The translations under genes were made by a program, and so were the position numbers. Source: CAZYHU01 sp964524475 (GTDB taxonomy: Bacteria; Patescibacteriota; Minisyncoccia; Phycocordibacterales; UBA1006). From it: 23,093 bases of DNA. Location: the NCBI GenBank assembly GCA_964524475.1, contig CAZGCO010000009.1, forward strand, positions 1 through 23,093. Reading direction: 5' to 3'. The notes beneath the pieces were generated by a model. It searched no databases and was not told the DNA's origin. It saw only the letters and a program-made list of their open reading frames with translations. Below, piece after piece: positions 14,383 to 21,229 of this stretch (position 1 is its first letter; each line of letters opens with the position of its first letter).

Positions 14383-15030
14383 TTAGGGTAACAAATGTGC
14401 TATATAATGAAAAATTAATTTTGGACTACTTCCTTGGATGTTTAAATATGATATTAATGAACCGATTTCAGAAATAGCATGGATATTGTCTGGATGGTTT
14501 TTTTGCATATATTCGTACAGGTATAATAGTTCATGTTGCATCTGTCCGACCGTACGTTCATCAGGTTTTAAAAAAGTATCAATAAGTACTAGTTTTTTTG
14601 CGAGATTACTTGTGAAAAATAGAGGTGTACATAAAATATTTTTTTGACTATCAATTTCTGTTACCGTATGAGGTACTAGTTTCTGACAGCGTGACAATAA
14701 TGTTGGGAGTAATCGTTGGTGGCTGGTACAAATAAAAAATATAGATACAGTTGCAGGAACTTCTTCAAATGTTTTCAGGAGTGTATTTTGTGATTCTGTG
14801 TTAATAGTATCACAGCTGATGACAATACAGCGTATTTTGTCTGAAATTTCTTCGTTGGTTATTCTGGTGATATCTCGGGCATCATCAACAGATAGCATAT
14901 CATAGATGTGATATTCTGAAACCACGTCAGGGTTTTTTTGCGTGTAATCTTTGAAATATTCCAAAAAACTATTGTCATTACGTACGACATAGGCGCGAGC
15001 CAGTTTTTCAGGTAATGGGAGTTTATACAT
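14383..15030 (-). CDS. holB: DNA polymerase III delta'-like clamp-loader subunit, short form
   Basis: From the 15030 start the product is 215 aa. The core segment IRCIVISCDTINTESQNTLLKTFEEVPATVSIFFICTSHQRLLPTLLSRCQ follows the delta'/gamma pattern 'hII..a..lt..AqNALLKTLEEPP..t.fiL.t.....lLpTI.SRCQ', including the SRC arginine-finger motif. The usual first 60-80 residues with the P-loop are missing, so it cannot bind ATP by itself, as is also true of E. coli delta'. The frame extends upstream to 15153, but TATACT (15040-15045) lies 9 nt before the internal ATG and the extra residues would overlap frr. It is divergent from frr (67 bp) and convergent with ychF. Confidence 0.65.
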   Translation of the reverse strand: MYKLPLPEKLARAYVVRNDNSFLEYFKDYTQKNPDVVSEYHIYDMLSVDDARDITRITNEEISDKIRCIVISCDTINTESQNTLLKTFEEVPATVSIFFICTSHQRLLPTLLSRCQKLVPHTVTEIDSQKNILCTPLFFTSNLAKKLVLIDTFLKPDERTVGQMQHELLYLYEYMQKNHPDNIHAISEIGSLISYLNIQGSSPKLIFHYIAHLLP

Positions 15031-15039
15031 AGTATTTTT

Positions 15040-15088
15040 AGTATACCGTAAAATGTCGGTTGTTTCCAGGTGGGAAATAATGTATACT
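15040..15088. promoter_or_regulatory. Divergent promoters for the delta'-like gene and frr
   Basis: Minus strand: TATACT (15045-15040), 9 nt before the ATG at 15030. Plus strand: TTGTTT (15060-15065), 17 nt, TATACT (15083-15088), 9 nt before the ATG at 15098. The two -10 hexamers are identical and equally spaced from their ATGs. Confidence 0.55.
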
Positions 15089-15097
15089 GAAAACATT

Positions 15098-15649
15098 ATG
15101 TATAATTTTACTGAAGCAAAAAACGAATTATTAAAAATAGAAGATTGGCTCAAAACCCAGTATAGTCACATTTCAACAGGGCGTGCGAATCCGGCATTGT
15201 TAGATGGTGTTACCGTAGAAAGTTATGGTAGTTTTCAACCTATAAAAAATATCGCATCAGTAACCGTCGAAGATGCACGTACGATGCGTATTACCCCGTG
15301 GGACAAGGGAGTAATCAAAGATATCGAACGTGCCTTGGCTTCATCAGGGTTACCATTATCTGTATCATCTGATGGTGTAGGTATTCGTGTAAATATTCCT
15401 CAGTTAACTACAGAAAATAAAATGGGACTCGTAAAACTATGTAAAGAAAAACTTGAAGATGCGCGTGTGTCAGTACGTATGGAACGTCAAAAAATCGACA
15501 AAGATATTGATGCCAGAGAAAAAGCAGGCGAATATGCCGAAGATGCTAAAAAACGATCAAAAGATGAATTGCAAAAATTGATTGATATCACAAACAAAAA
15601 CCTTGAAGGTATTTTTAATAAAAAAGAAGAAGATGTAATGACCGTCTAA
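15098..15649 (+). CDS. frr: Ribosome recycling factor
   Basis: RRF, with EF-G, splits the post-termination ribosome. The 183-aa product has the normal length and motifs: HISTGRANPALLDGV and ESYG near residues 24-44, the second domain PIKNIASVTVEDARTMRITPWD, GIRVNIPQLTTENK, and the long C-terminal helices with RVSVRMERQKIDKDI and KKRSKDELQKLID. The frame extends upstream to 15053, but the family start and the TATACT hexamer 9 nt upstream both point to 15098. rseP follows after 6 nt in the same operon. The usual partners pyrH, uppS, cdsA and dxr are not here, but the frr-to-rseP order is kept. Confidence 0.95.
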   Translation: MYNFTEAKNELLKIEDWLKTQYSHISTGRANPALLDGVTVESYGSFQPIKNIASVTVEDARTMRITPWDKGVIKDIERALASSGLPLSVSSDGVGIRVNIPQLTTENKMGLVKLCKEKLEDARVSVRMERQKIDKDIDAREKAGEYAEDAKKRSKDELQKLIDITNKNLEGIFNKKEEDVMTV

Positions 15650-15655
15650 TTTTAT

Positions 15656-16732
15656 ATGTCAGTTATTATTTTTATTGTTATATTAGGAATACTTATCTTT
15701 GTCCATGAATTGGGACATTTTAGTGTGGCAAAATATTTTGGCATTCGTGTTGACGAGTTTGGTATGGGTTTGCCCCCTTTGGCAAAAAAATTATTTTCTC
15801 GTAATGGAACTGACTATACGCTGAACTGGATTCCGTTCGGTGGTTTTGTAAAAATTTATGGTGAAGATAGTTTGGATAAAAATGATCCTGATTATCATCG
15901 TAGTCTGGTTTCTAAACCTGCATGGCAACAGATATTGGTTATGATTGCAGGAGTTACGATGAATCTATTATTGGCGTGGGTATTGTTTATTTCAATATTT
16001 ACCATGGGCGCACCGAGTGTTGTTTCGGGAATTGCAGACCAGACAAAAATATCTCATATGGCTTTGACCGTGCTGGATGTAGTACCTGGGTCGCCTGCAG
16101 CAAATGCTGACATTGTACCTGGTGATCAGGTAACACAAATCAGTACAACACAAGGCGTAGTTACCAATCCTACTCGTGAACAATTTATTCATGCAATACA
16201 ATCAACATCTGGTAATCAATCAGTAGACATAACGATATCTCGTCATGCTACAGAAAAAACCGTAACGGTATTACCAGTTGTATCAGATAGTAATCGAATT
16301 GTTGGTGTCAGTATTGATATGACAGGGATATATCATCCTGGATTTTTTGAATCAATACGATTAGGAACTATGCAGACAGGGCGTGCTATCAGTCAGACGG
16401 TAACAGGGTTCGGACAGCTGATTACTGGACATGATTCACTGAAAAACCTCATCGGTCCTGTAGGATTGGTACGTGTTGTCGACGGCGCTAGATCTGTTGG
16501 ATTATCTAGTGTGTTGACACTTATGGCAATCGTTTCTGTAAACTTGGCAGTGATCAACATGGTACCGTTTCCGGCGCTCGATGGTGGACGGGTATTGTTT
16601 ATTATTATAGAAAAAATCATTCGAAGACCCTTGTCACCGAAATGGGTAAATATAATAAATACTCTGGGATTTTTCTTACTTATTGGTCTGATGGTAATAA
16701 TCACCATCAAAGATATTATTAAATTGTTTTAA
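15656..16732 (+). CDS. rseP: RseP-type site-2 protease (M50 zinc metalloprotease)
   Basis: Intramembrane protease that cleaves membrane-bound regulators or signal-peptide remnants. The first helix contains the zinc motif HELGH (17-21). One PDZ domain lies at about residues 135-215 (VVPGSPAANADIVPGDQV). The third zinc ligand is in the FPALDGGRVLF segment near residue 308, followed by a last membrane helix (FFLLIGLMVIITI). The membrane segment following PAWQQILVMIAGVTMNLLLAWVLF is the usual second helix. The 358-aa length is typical of single-PDZ forms. Its substrate is unknown; no sigma/anti-sigma pair is nearby. It starts 6 nt after frr without a Shine-Dalgarno sequence and ends at an intrinsic terminator. 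Confidence 0.92.
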   Translation: MSVIIFIVILGILIFVHELGHFSVAKYFGIRVDEFGMGLPPLAKKLFSRNGTDYTLNWIPFGGFVKIYGEDSLDKNDPDYHRSLVSKPAWQQILVMIAGVTMNLLLAWVLFISIFTMGAPSVVSGIADQTKISHMALTVLDVVPGSPAANADIVPGDQVTQISTTQGVVTNPTREQFIHAIQSTSGNQSVDITISRHATEKTVTVLPVVSDSNRIVGVSIDMTGIYHPGFFESIRLGTMQTGRAISQTVTGFGQLITGHDSLKNLIGPVGLVRVVDGARSVGLSSVLTLMAIVSVNLAVINMVPFPALDGGRVLFIIIEKIIRRPLSPKWVNIINTLGFFLLIGLMVIITIKDIIKLF

Positions 16733-16735
16733 TAT

Positions 16736-16768
16736 AAAAATACCTTGTCATTTCGACAAGGTATTTTT
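16736..16768 (+). terminator. Intrinsic terminator of the frr-rseP operon
   Basis: AAAAATACCTTGTC (16736-16749), loop ATTTC, GACAAGGTATTTTT (16755-16768). It lies 3 nt past the rseP stop and directly upstream of the uvrC promoter. Confidence 0.88.
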
Positions 16769-16809
16769 ATGTGTTGATTTTTATGAAAAATTAATATAAT
16801 ATATCAATT

Positions 16810-18063
16810 ATGAAAAGTCAAGAATTGAAAAAGTTTCATTTACCTGATGCACCAGGAGTATATTTTTGGAAAAAGGGAAAAACTATCCTGTATGTTGGAC
16901 GTGCGACATCCTTGGCAGATCGCGTGCGGAGTTATTTTTCATCTGATATTATTGTTACTCGTGGGCCAAATATTTTGGATATGGTAACCTTGTCAGAGAC
17001 TATTGAATATATACAAACTGATTCAGTTTTAGAAGCTATTATATTAGAAGCGAATCTGATTAAAAAATATCAACCAAAATACAATACTAAAGAAAAAGAT
17101 AACAAGAGTTTTTATCAGGTTATTATAACTGACGAAACATATCCACGGGTGATGATTGTTCGTGCACGGGACTTGGCTATTATGGAGATCACGGGGCGTA
17201 TTTCACGAATTAATTTTACAGGGAAAATAAAATATACATTCGGTCCGTATCCGAATGGTAAAATATTACGAAATGCATTAAATATTATCAGAAAAATTTT
17301 TCCTTTTAGAGACGCAAAATCTGATGATATTACTCATGCACGGTTTTATAAACAATTGGGATTATTACCTGAAACAGGGGATCATGATTTACGTACTGCG
17401 TATATGCGTAACATCCAACATGTGAAATTGTTTTTCCAGGGAAAGAAGAATCGTGTAAAAGAATTATTAACATCTGATATGAAACGATGTATTCGTACAG
17501 AACAGTTCGAACAGGCGGCATTAATACGGAACAAATTGTTTGCCTTGAATCATATTAACGATATTGCATTGATCGGAGACAATATTATCGAAACCAGTAA
17601 TGTAGATCGTTTTCGTATTGAATCATATGATATTGCTCATATGTCTGGTAAAAATACTGTGGGGGTAATGACTGTGGTAACTGATGGTCGTGTAGACAAA
17701 TCTGCATATAGAAAATTCAAGATAAAAACCCTGGCAACTGGTGCTATTAATGATTATGCCAGTCTTGCCGAGATAGTGACCAGACGTTTACAACACACAG
17801 AATGGCCGCTACCCAGTATATTTGTTGTGGATGGCGGTATTGGGCAATATAATGCGGTACAGCAGGTGCTGACAGATGCAGGGGTAACTATTCCTGTAGT
17901 TTCTGTGATCAAGGATAGTCGGCATAAACCAAAAGCATTTCATGGTAATACTTCATTGATTCGTAAACATAAATCTGCAATATTACTTGCAAATAGTGAA
18001 TCCCATAGATTTGCGATAGAGTATCATACATTATTACGAGGCAAGGATTTCATTACAAAATAG
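16810..18063 (+). CDS. uvrC: Compact UvrC-like excinuclease subunit
   Basis: UvrC makes both incisions in nucleotide excision repair after UvrA and UvrB find damage. The 417-aa product has an N-terminal GIY-YIG nuclease (GVY 16-18, YVG 28-30, Glu-rich helix LEAIILEANLIKKYQPKYN), a UVR helix pair for UvrB contact (about 215-250) and a C-terminal RNase H-like nuclease with Asp274 (YDIAH), Asp341 (VVDGGIGQ) and His399 (ESHRFAIEYH). Usual UvrC is about 600 aa. Missing here are the cysteine cluster region (only Cys227 is present in the whole protein), much of the segment between UVR and RNase H, and the C-terminal helix-hairpin-helix pair. TATAAT (16795-16800) lies 9 nt before the ATG. The stop is TAG. 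Confidence 0.88.
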   Translation: MKSQELKKFHLPDAPGVYFWKKGKTILYVGRATSLADRVRSYFSSDIIVTRGPNILDMVTLSETIEYIQTDSVLEAIILEANLIKKYQPKYNTKEKDNKSFYQVIITDETYPRVMIVRARDLAIMEITGRISRINFTGKIKYTFGPYPNGKILRNALNIIRKIFPFRDAKSDDITHARFYKQLGLLPETGDHDLRTAYMRNIQHVKLFFQGKKNRVKELLTSDMKRCIRTEQFEQAALIRNKLFALNHINDIALIGDNIIETSNVDRFRIESYDIAHMSGKNTVGVMTVVTDGRVDKSAYRKFKIKTLATGAINDYASLAEIVTRRLQHTEWPLPSIFVVDGGIGQYNAVQQVLTDAGVTIPVVSVIKDSRHKPKAFHGNTSLIRKHKSAILLANSESHRFAIEYHTLLRGKDFITK

Positions 18064-18081
18064 AAATTATTGCATGACCAG

Positions 18082-18109
18082 TTGCAAAATTTTGAAAAAT
18101 TCTTATAAT
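18082..18109 (+). promoter_or_regulatory. Promoter for the tRNA-Ala transcript
   Basis: TTGCAA (18082-18087), 16 nt, TATAAT (18104-18109). Predicted transcript start is near 18116, giving a structured leader of about 140 nt before tRNA-Ala. Confidence 0.6.
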
Positions 18110-18139
18110 AATTACGGATTGTTCCTTTGCAATTTATGG

Positions 18140-18249
18140 CGTAATACGTTATGTATTACGAGCTAGACGTCTGGATTCGTTCGACGTGTGGTTGTCGTCA
18201 CAGCACGATTCTGGCTATTATCTATGATAGTCGTCAGAATCGTGCAGTG
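18140..18249 (+). other. Structured leader upstream of tRNA-Ala
   Basis: Two hairpins stand out: CGTAATAC/GTATTACG (18140-18147 and 18153-18160) and an 11-bp perfect stem GCACGATTCTG/CAGAATCGTGC (18203-18213 and 18235-18245), extended by CAC/GTG outside and CTAT/ATAG inside. The second ends 7 nt before the tRNA. This could be a processed small RNA or a tRNA leader. No convincing small protein is encoded. Confidence 0.45.
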
Positions 18250-18255
18250 AGCCCT

Positions 18256-18328
18256 GGGCCCTTAGCTCATCTGGTAGAGCGCCTCATTTGCACTGAGGAG
18301 GTAAGCGGTTCGAGTCCGCTAGGGTCCA
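18256..18328 (+). tRNA. tRNA-Ala (anticodon UGC)
   Basis: The acceptor arms GGGCCCT and AGGGTCC pair with one G-U, discriminator A. The D-arm is AGCTCATCTGGTAGAGC, and the anticodon stem CCTCA/TGAGG closes loop TTTGCAC, giving UGC. The T-arm is AGCGG-TTCGAGT-CCGCT. CCA is not encoded. It ends a transcript with a structured leader and is followed by a strong terminator. Confidence 0.96.
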
Positions 18329-18335
18329 CATCTAT

Positions 18336-18370
18336 AAACAAAACCCACACGAAAGTGTGGATTTTGTTTT
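18336..18370 (+). terminator. Intrinsic terminator after tRNA-Ala
   Basis: AAACAAAACCCACAC (18336-18350), loop GAAA, GTGTGGATTTTGTTT (18355-18369). The 15-nt arms have one mismatch. The loop is a stable GNRA tetraloop. Confidence 0.88.
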
Positions 18371-18374
18371 GAAG

Positions 18375-18403
18375 TTGACTAAGATATTATTGTATGATAT
18401 GTT
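18375..18403 (+). promoter_or_regulatory. Possible promoter of the 149-aa gene
   Basis: TTGACT (18375-18380), 17 nt, TGA-TATGTT (hexamer 18398-18403). The leader would be about 24 nt, so this gene does not follow the leaderless pattern. Confidence 0.4.
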
Positions 18404-18433
18404 ATTTTTGAATATAAAACCATTCTTAATAAG

Positions 18434-18883
18434 ATGACAACAAACAAAAAAAATTATCCTGTAGCAAGGATTAAAGAAATCAATGGACAACTTGTGTTGA
18501 TAGATCCTCATGCAGTAGCAGTAATTGAAGCGGTCAGTAAGTATAACTGTAAAGAACTATTCAGTCTAAATATTGAAAGAATAGAACATTTTAAGAATAG
18601 AATTACTGAAAAAAAACTTACACCAAAAGAAGTTGTAATTGTTTGCATTAATGTTGACGATCCAAATGGTAAAGTTATTACCGATATACTCATGCCTGGT
18701 TATGATTGGCAAGCTATTCGTGACCAAGGTCAAATACCTATTGCTCGTGGGTTAGCACAACGGGATGGTATGCAAAAAATTCTTGAAGTTTTTGATAAAG
18801 AGGCTGCTGAAAAATTAAAACAATCAGTAGAAGTTGCTGTAGTTGTTATAGATTATGGTGTTGCAGAAATTTTTACTTTATAA
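18434..18883 (+). CDS. Unidentified 149-aa soluble protein
   Basis: I do not recognise this protein. It is soluble, has no signal or membrane segment, and has a single Cys-Lys segment (YNCKELFSL) and one further Cys (VCIN). It seems alpha/beta: strands such as GQLVLID, EVVIVCINV and VEVAVVVIDYGVAEIF alternate with helices, and DWQAIRDQGQIPIARGLAQRDGMQKIL is the most distinctive stretch. It is a single-gene unit between the tRNA-Ala terminator and its own terminator. The promoter position differs from neighbouring genes, and it sits just downstream of a tRNA, a common insertion place, so later acquisition is possible but unproven. No Shine-Dalgarno sequence is visible. Confidence 0.75.
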   Translation: MTTNKKNYPVARIKEINGQLVLIDPHAVAVIEAVSKYNCKELFSLNIERIEHFKNRITEKKLTPKEVVIVCINVDDPNGKVITDILMPGYDWQAIRDQGQIPIARGLAQRDGMQKILEVFDKEAAEKLKQSVEVAVVVIDYGVAEIFTL

Positions 18884-18902
18884 AACTAAAAAAAAAAACA
18901 AT

Positions 18903-18948
18903 ATTAAAACTAGTTAATGTATTTACATTAGCTAGTTTTAATTTTTTA
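18903..18948 (+). terminator. Intrinsic terminator of the 149-aa gene
   Basis: ATTAAAACTAG and TAATGT (18903-18920) pair with ACATTA and CTAGTTTTAAT (18925-18942) with one mismatch, loop ATTT, followed by TTTTTT. Confidence 0.8.
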
Positions 18949-18986
18949 GTATTCAATATAAAATCTTTTTATGTTACAATAACCCT

Positions 18987-19565
18987 ATGTTAGAAACTAT
19001 AGAAATATTTGCAGAATATAAACAATGGTTTGTGATACTGCACGTCTTTTCAGTTATTCTTGGTATGGGTACAGCACTGGTATCAGATATATTGTTCAAT
19101 GTGTATATTAAAGACAAAAAAATAAATCCTACAGAAAATACTACACTCCAGGTACTGTCTCGTATTGTATGGATGAGTCTTTTAGGTATTGTGTTAAGTG
19201 GGTTTGCAATATTTTTATCTGATCCAATTGTGTACATGCAATCAGTTAAATTCCTTGTAAAAATGTCTATCGTATTAGTTATTATTGTTAATGGATATTT
19301 ATTTTGGAAAATTACTCATGCGTCTATTCGGAAAATAAATTTTACTGATACTCATAGTGGTCACAAATATGTGCGTATTCGCAGGTTGTCATTTGCCTTT
19401 GGTGCGGTTTCTATTGTTTCTTGGTTATTGGCTTTTGTATTGGGGTCAGTATCGTCTATTCCTGTTTCTTTCGGTATAGCTATGGCTGTATATGCAGGGA
19501 TGTTAATCATCGCTATTATAGGGAGTCAAATTGTTGAGTATGTTATTACCCATCCACATAAATAG
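18987..19565 (+). CDS. Integral membrane protein of unknown function
   Basis: A 192-aa protein with about five membrane segments: near residues 14-35 (WFVILHVFSVILGMGTALVS), 62-82 (VWMSLLGIVLSGFAIFLS), 88-107 (FLVKMSIVLVIIVNGYLFW), 135-155 (FGAVSIVSWLLAFVLGSV) and 160-185. The 'LHVFSVILGMGTALV' start recalls small heme or copper-related membrane families (for example DUF2269-like or CopD-like), and a histidine near the first helix fits, but the family is not certain. TGT-TACAAT (hexamer 18975-18980) lies exactly 6 nt before the ATG, so a leaderless transcript is predicted. It ends with TAG; the flavoprotein gene follows 47 nt later with its own -10. Confidence 0.75.
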   Translation: MLETIEIFAEYKQWFVILHVFSVILGMGTALVSDILFNVYIKDKKINPTENTTLQVLSRIVWMSLLGIVLSGFAIFLSDPIVYMQSVKFLVKMSIVLVIIVNGYLFWKITHASIRKINFTDTHSGHKYVRIRRLSFAFGAVSIVSWLLAFVLGSVSSIPVSFGIAMAVYAGMLIIAIIGSQIVEYVITHPHK

Positions 19566-19612
19566 TAGGTTATTGATTATGCAAAATAAAAAATGTATGG
19601 TATAGTGTTTTT

Positions 19613-20860
19613 ATGAATAATACTGACCATATGTACGATGTGATAGTTATTGGTGGCGGTGCATCAGGTATGATGTCCGCTATTTCTGCTGCACAACGTG
19701 GATTATCGGTTGCTATTCTTGAAAAAAATAAAAATCTTGGACAAAAGCTCGACATTACTGGCGGTGGAAGATGTAATATCACAAATGCTACCTACGACAA
19801 CAGAGCATTGTTGTCGGTATATGGTGATGCAGAGCCTTTTTTGTATTCATCTTTTTCTCAGTTTTCAGTAACTGATACGTTTCATTTTTTTGAATCACGT
19901 GGATTACCGCTGGTCGTACAGGCACGAAACAGAGTATTTCCTGTAACAGAAAAATCAACTGATGTTTGTAATGTAATGAAACGTGAAATTCAAAAACTGC
20001 GTATTGCCGTAATCGTCAATAGTCCGGTGCAAAAAATCCTGCATCATGACGGACATATATCTGGTGTACGGACAAAAACAGGAACCTATACTGCAGGTTC
20101 GTATATATTAGCCACAGGCGGTATGTCACATCCAGAAACAGGATCTACTGGGGATGGGTTTTCATGGTTGGCAGATTTGGGTCATACGGTAAAATCACCA
20201 ACACCGACGATTGTGCCCCTTGCGGTCTTGGATCCATGGGTGCATGCCCTGGCAGGAGTTTCATTGTCATTTATGAAAATCACGTTTTTTGTTGATGGTA
20301 AAAAATCTTTTACAAAAACAGGAAAAATATTGTTTACTCATTTTGGATTATCAGGTCCGTTAATATTAAACAGTGCAACACAGGTCGCCCGACTGTTAGA
20401 ACAGGGGACTATTACCGCAACTATTGATACTTGTCCTGATACTGATATGCAAAAACTGGAAAATAATATCCTGAAAATATTTGATATCAATAAAAATAAA
20501 TTATTTAAAAATATTTTATCTCAAATAGTCCCCGAAGGATTAGTAGATACCGTAATGACGTTATTACCTGATGTGGATTTTACGGTGCCCGTACATAGTG
20601 TCAGTAAAATAGATAGAAAGAAACTGGTACATATATTAAAAGCCTTACCCATGACGATTAGTGGTCTCATGGGGTTTGATCGTGCAGTTGTTGCTGATGG
20701 AGGGGTAGATTTGCGTGAAATAGACATGAAAACCATGCGTTCAAAAAAATTACAAAACCTTTTTGTTACCGGTGATTTGCTCCACGTGAACCGTCCATCG
20801 GGCGGGTATTCACTCCAATTGTGCTGGACGACTGGATATGTTGCAGGAAATAATGCATAG
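19613..20860 (+). CDS. HI0933/BaiN-family flavoprotein (NAD(P)/FAD-dependent oxidoreductase)
   Basis: A 415-aa FAD protein of the HI0933 (YhiN/BaiN) family, whose physiological substrate is mostly unknown. It has the N-terminal dinucleotide motif DVIVIGGGASGMMSAISAA, then EKNKNLGQKLDITGGGRCN, the family signature, a central insertion domain (about 190-330), and the C-terminal FAD-binding end NLFVTGDLLHVNRPSGGYSLQLCWTTGYVAG. Length is normal. An internal ATG at residue 5 (19625) would also be possible, but TGG-TATAGT (hexamer 19601-19606) lies exactly 6 nt before the 19613 ATG. The gene ends with TAG and no clear terminator follows. Confidence 0.92.
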   Translation: MNNTDHMYDVIVIGGGASGMMSAISAAQRGLSVAILEKNKNLGQKLDITGGGRCNITNATYDNRALLSVYGDAEPFLYSSFSQFSVTDTFHFFESRGLPLVVQARNRVFPVTEKSTDVCNVMKREIQKLRIAVIVNSPVQKILHHDGHISGVRTKTGTYTAGSYILATGGMSHPETGSTGDGFSWLADLGHTVKSPTPTIVPLAVLDPWVHALAGVSLSFMKITFFVDGKKSFTKTGKILFTHFGLSGPLILNSATQVARLLEQGTITATIDTCPDTDMQKLENNILKIFDINKNKLFKNILSQIVPEGLVDTVMTLLPDVDFTVPVHSVSKIDRKKLVHILKALPMTISGLMGFDRAVVADGGVDLREIDMKTMRSKKLQNLFVTGDLLHVNRPSGGYSLQLCWTTGYVAGNNA

Positions 20861-20884
20861 CATATAATGTCATCAATTATATGA

Positions 20885-20913
20885 TTGACATAGGTATGTT
20901 TTTTAAATATAAG
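20885..20913 (+). promoter_or_regulatory. Distal promoter of the tRNA-Thr transcript
   Basis: Perfect TTGACA (20885-20890), 17 nt, TATAAG (20908-20913): 11 of 12 consensus bases. No ORF follows before tRNA-Thr at 21074. Confidence 0.65.
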
Positions 20914-20924
20914 AAATAAGAATC

Positions 20925-20953
20925 TTGATATTATTTTGCGAGTATGCTATCAT
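20925..20953 (+). promoter_or_regulatory. Proximal promoter of the tRNA-Thr transcript
   Basis: TTGATA (20925-20930), 17 nt, extended -10 TGC-TATCAT (hexamer 20948-20953). Predicted start is near 20960, about 114 nt before tRNA-Thr. The leader holds CCGAT-TAAG-ATCGG and a hairpin centred on a 14-nt palindrome GTTTTGTACAAAAC. Confidence 0.65.
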
Positions 20954-21073
20954 GAAAAAGTTGTTTTCTTAGACAATCTGCCGATTAAGATCGGTTGGCA
21001 AAGAATAATAAGACAATGGTTTTGTACAAAACTGTTGGAATAAGTTATTTAAAAAAGTTTGTGTTGTCTATGT

Positions 21074-21146
21074 GCCGCTTTAGCTCAGTTGGTAGAGCAA
21101 CGGTTTTGTAAACCGTAGGTCGTCAGTTCGAATCTGACAAGCGGCT
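21074..21146 (+). tRNA. tRNA-Thr (anticodon UGU)
   Basis: The acceptor arms GCCGCTT and AAGCGGC pair perfectly, discriminator U. The D-arm is AGCTCAGTTGGTAGAGC, and the anticodon stem ACGGT/ACCGT closes loop TTTGTAA, giving UGU. The T-arm is GTCAG-TTCGAAT-CTGAC. It is driven by two tandem strong promoters and followed at once by a decayed copy of itself. Confidence 0.96.
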
Positions 21147-21149
21147 CCC

Positions 21150-21226
21150 GAATAATTACAGTTGGTAGAGTTCTGTCAAAGGATAACTAAACCATGGGTC
21201 ATCAGTTCAAGTCTTACAAGCGGCTC
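21150..21226 (+). pseudogene. Decayed tandem copy of tRNA-Thr
   Basis: From 21159 the bases CAGTTGGTAGAG are identical to the tRNA-Thr D-arm, and 21197 onward matches its 3' end at 27 of 31 positions, from the variable loop through the T-arm to GCGGCTCC. The 5' acceptor strand is lost, the anticodon arm no longer pairs and is about 6 nt longer, and the T-stem has mismatches. It is therefore a non-functional tRNA remnant, probably from tandem duplication. Confidence 0.75.
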
Positions 21227-21229
21227 CAT

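Noticed and set aside
18151..18372. 73-aa ORF through tRNA-Ala and its leader
   Set aside because: It reads through the tRNA and into the terminator (the GPLAHLVERL...GSSPLGS part is translated tRNA); no protein-like features.
21150..21226. Phage or element attachment site at tRNA-Thr
   Set aside because: The copy includes D-arm sequence as well as the 3' end, and no integrase or mobile gene is nearby, so a decayed tandem duplicate is the simpler reading.
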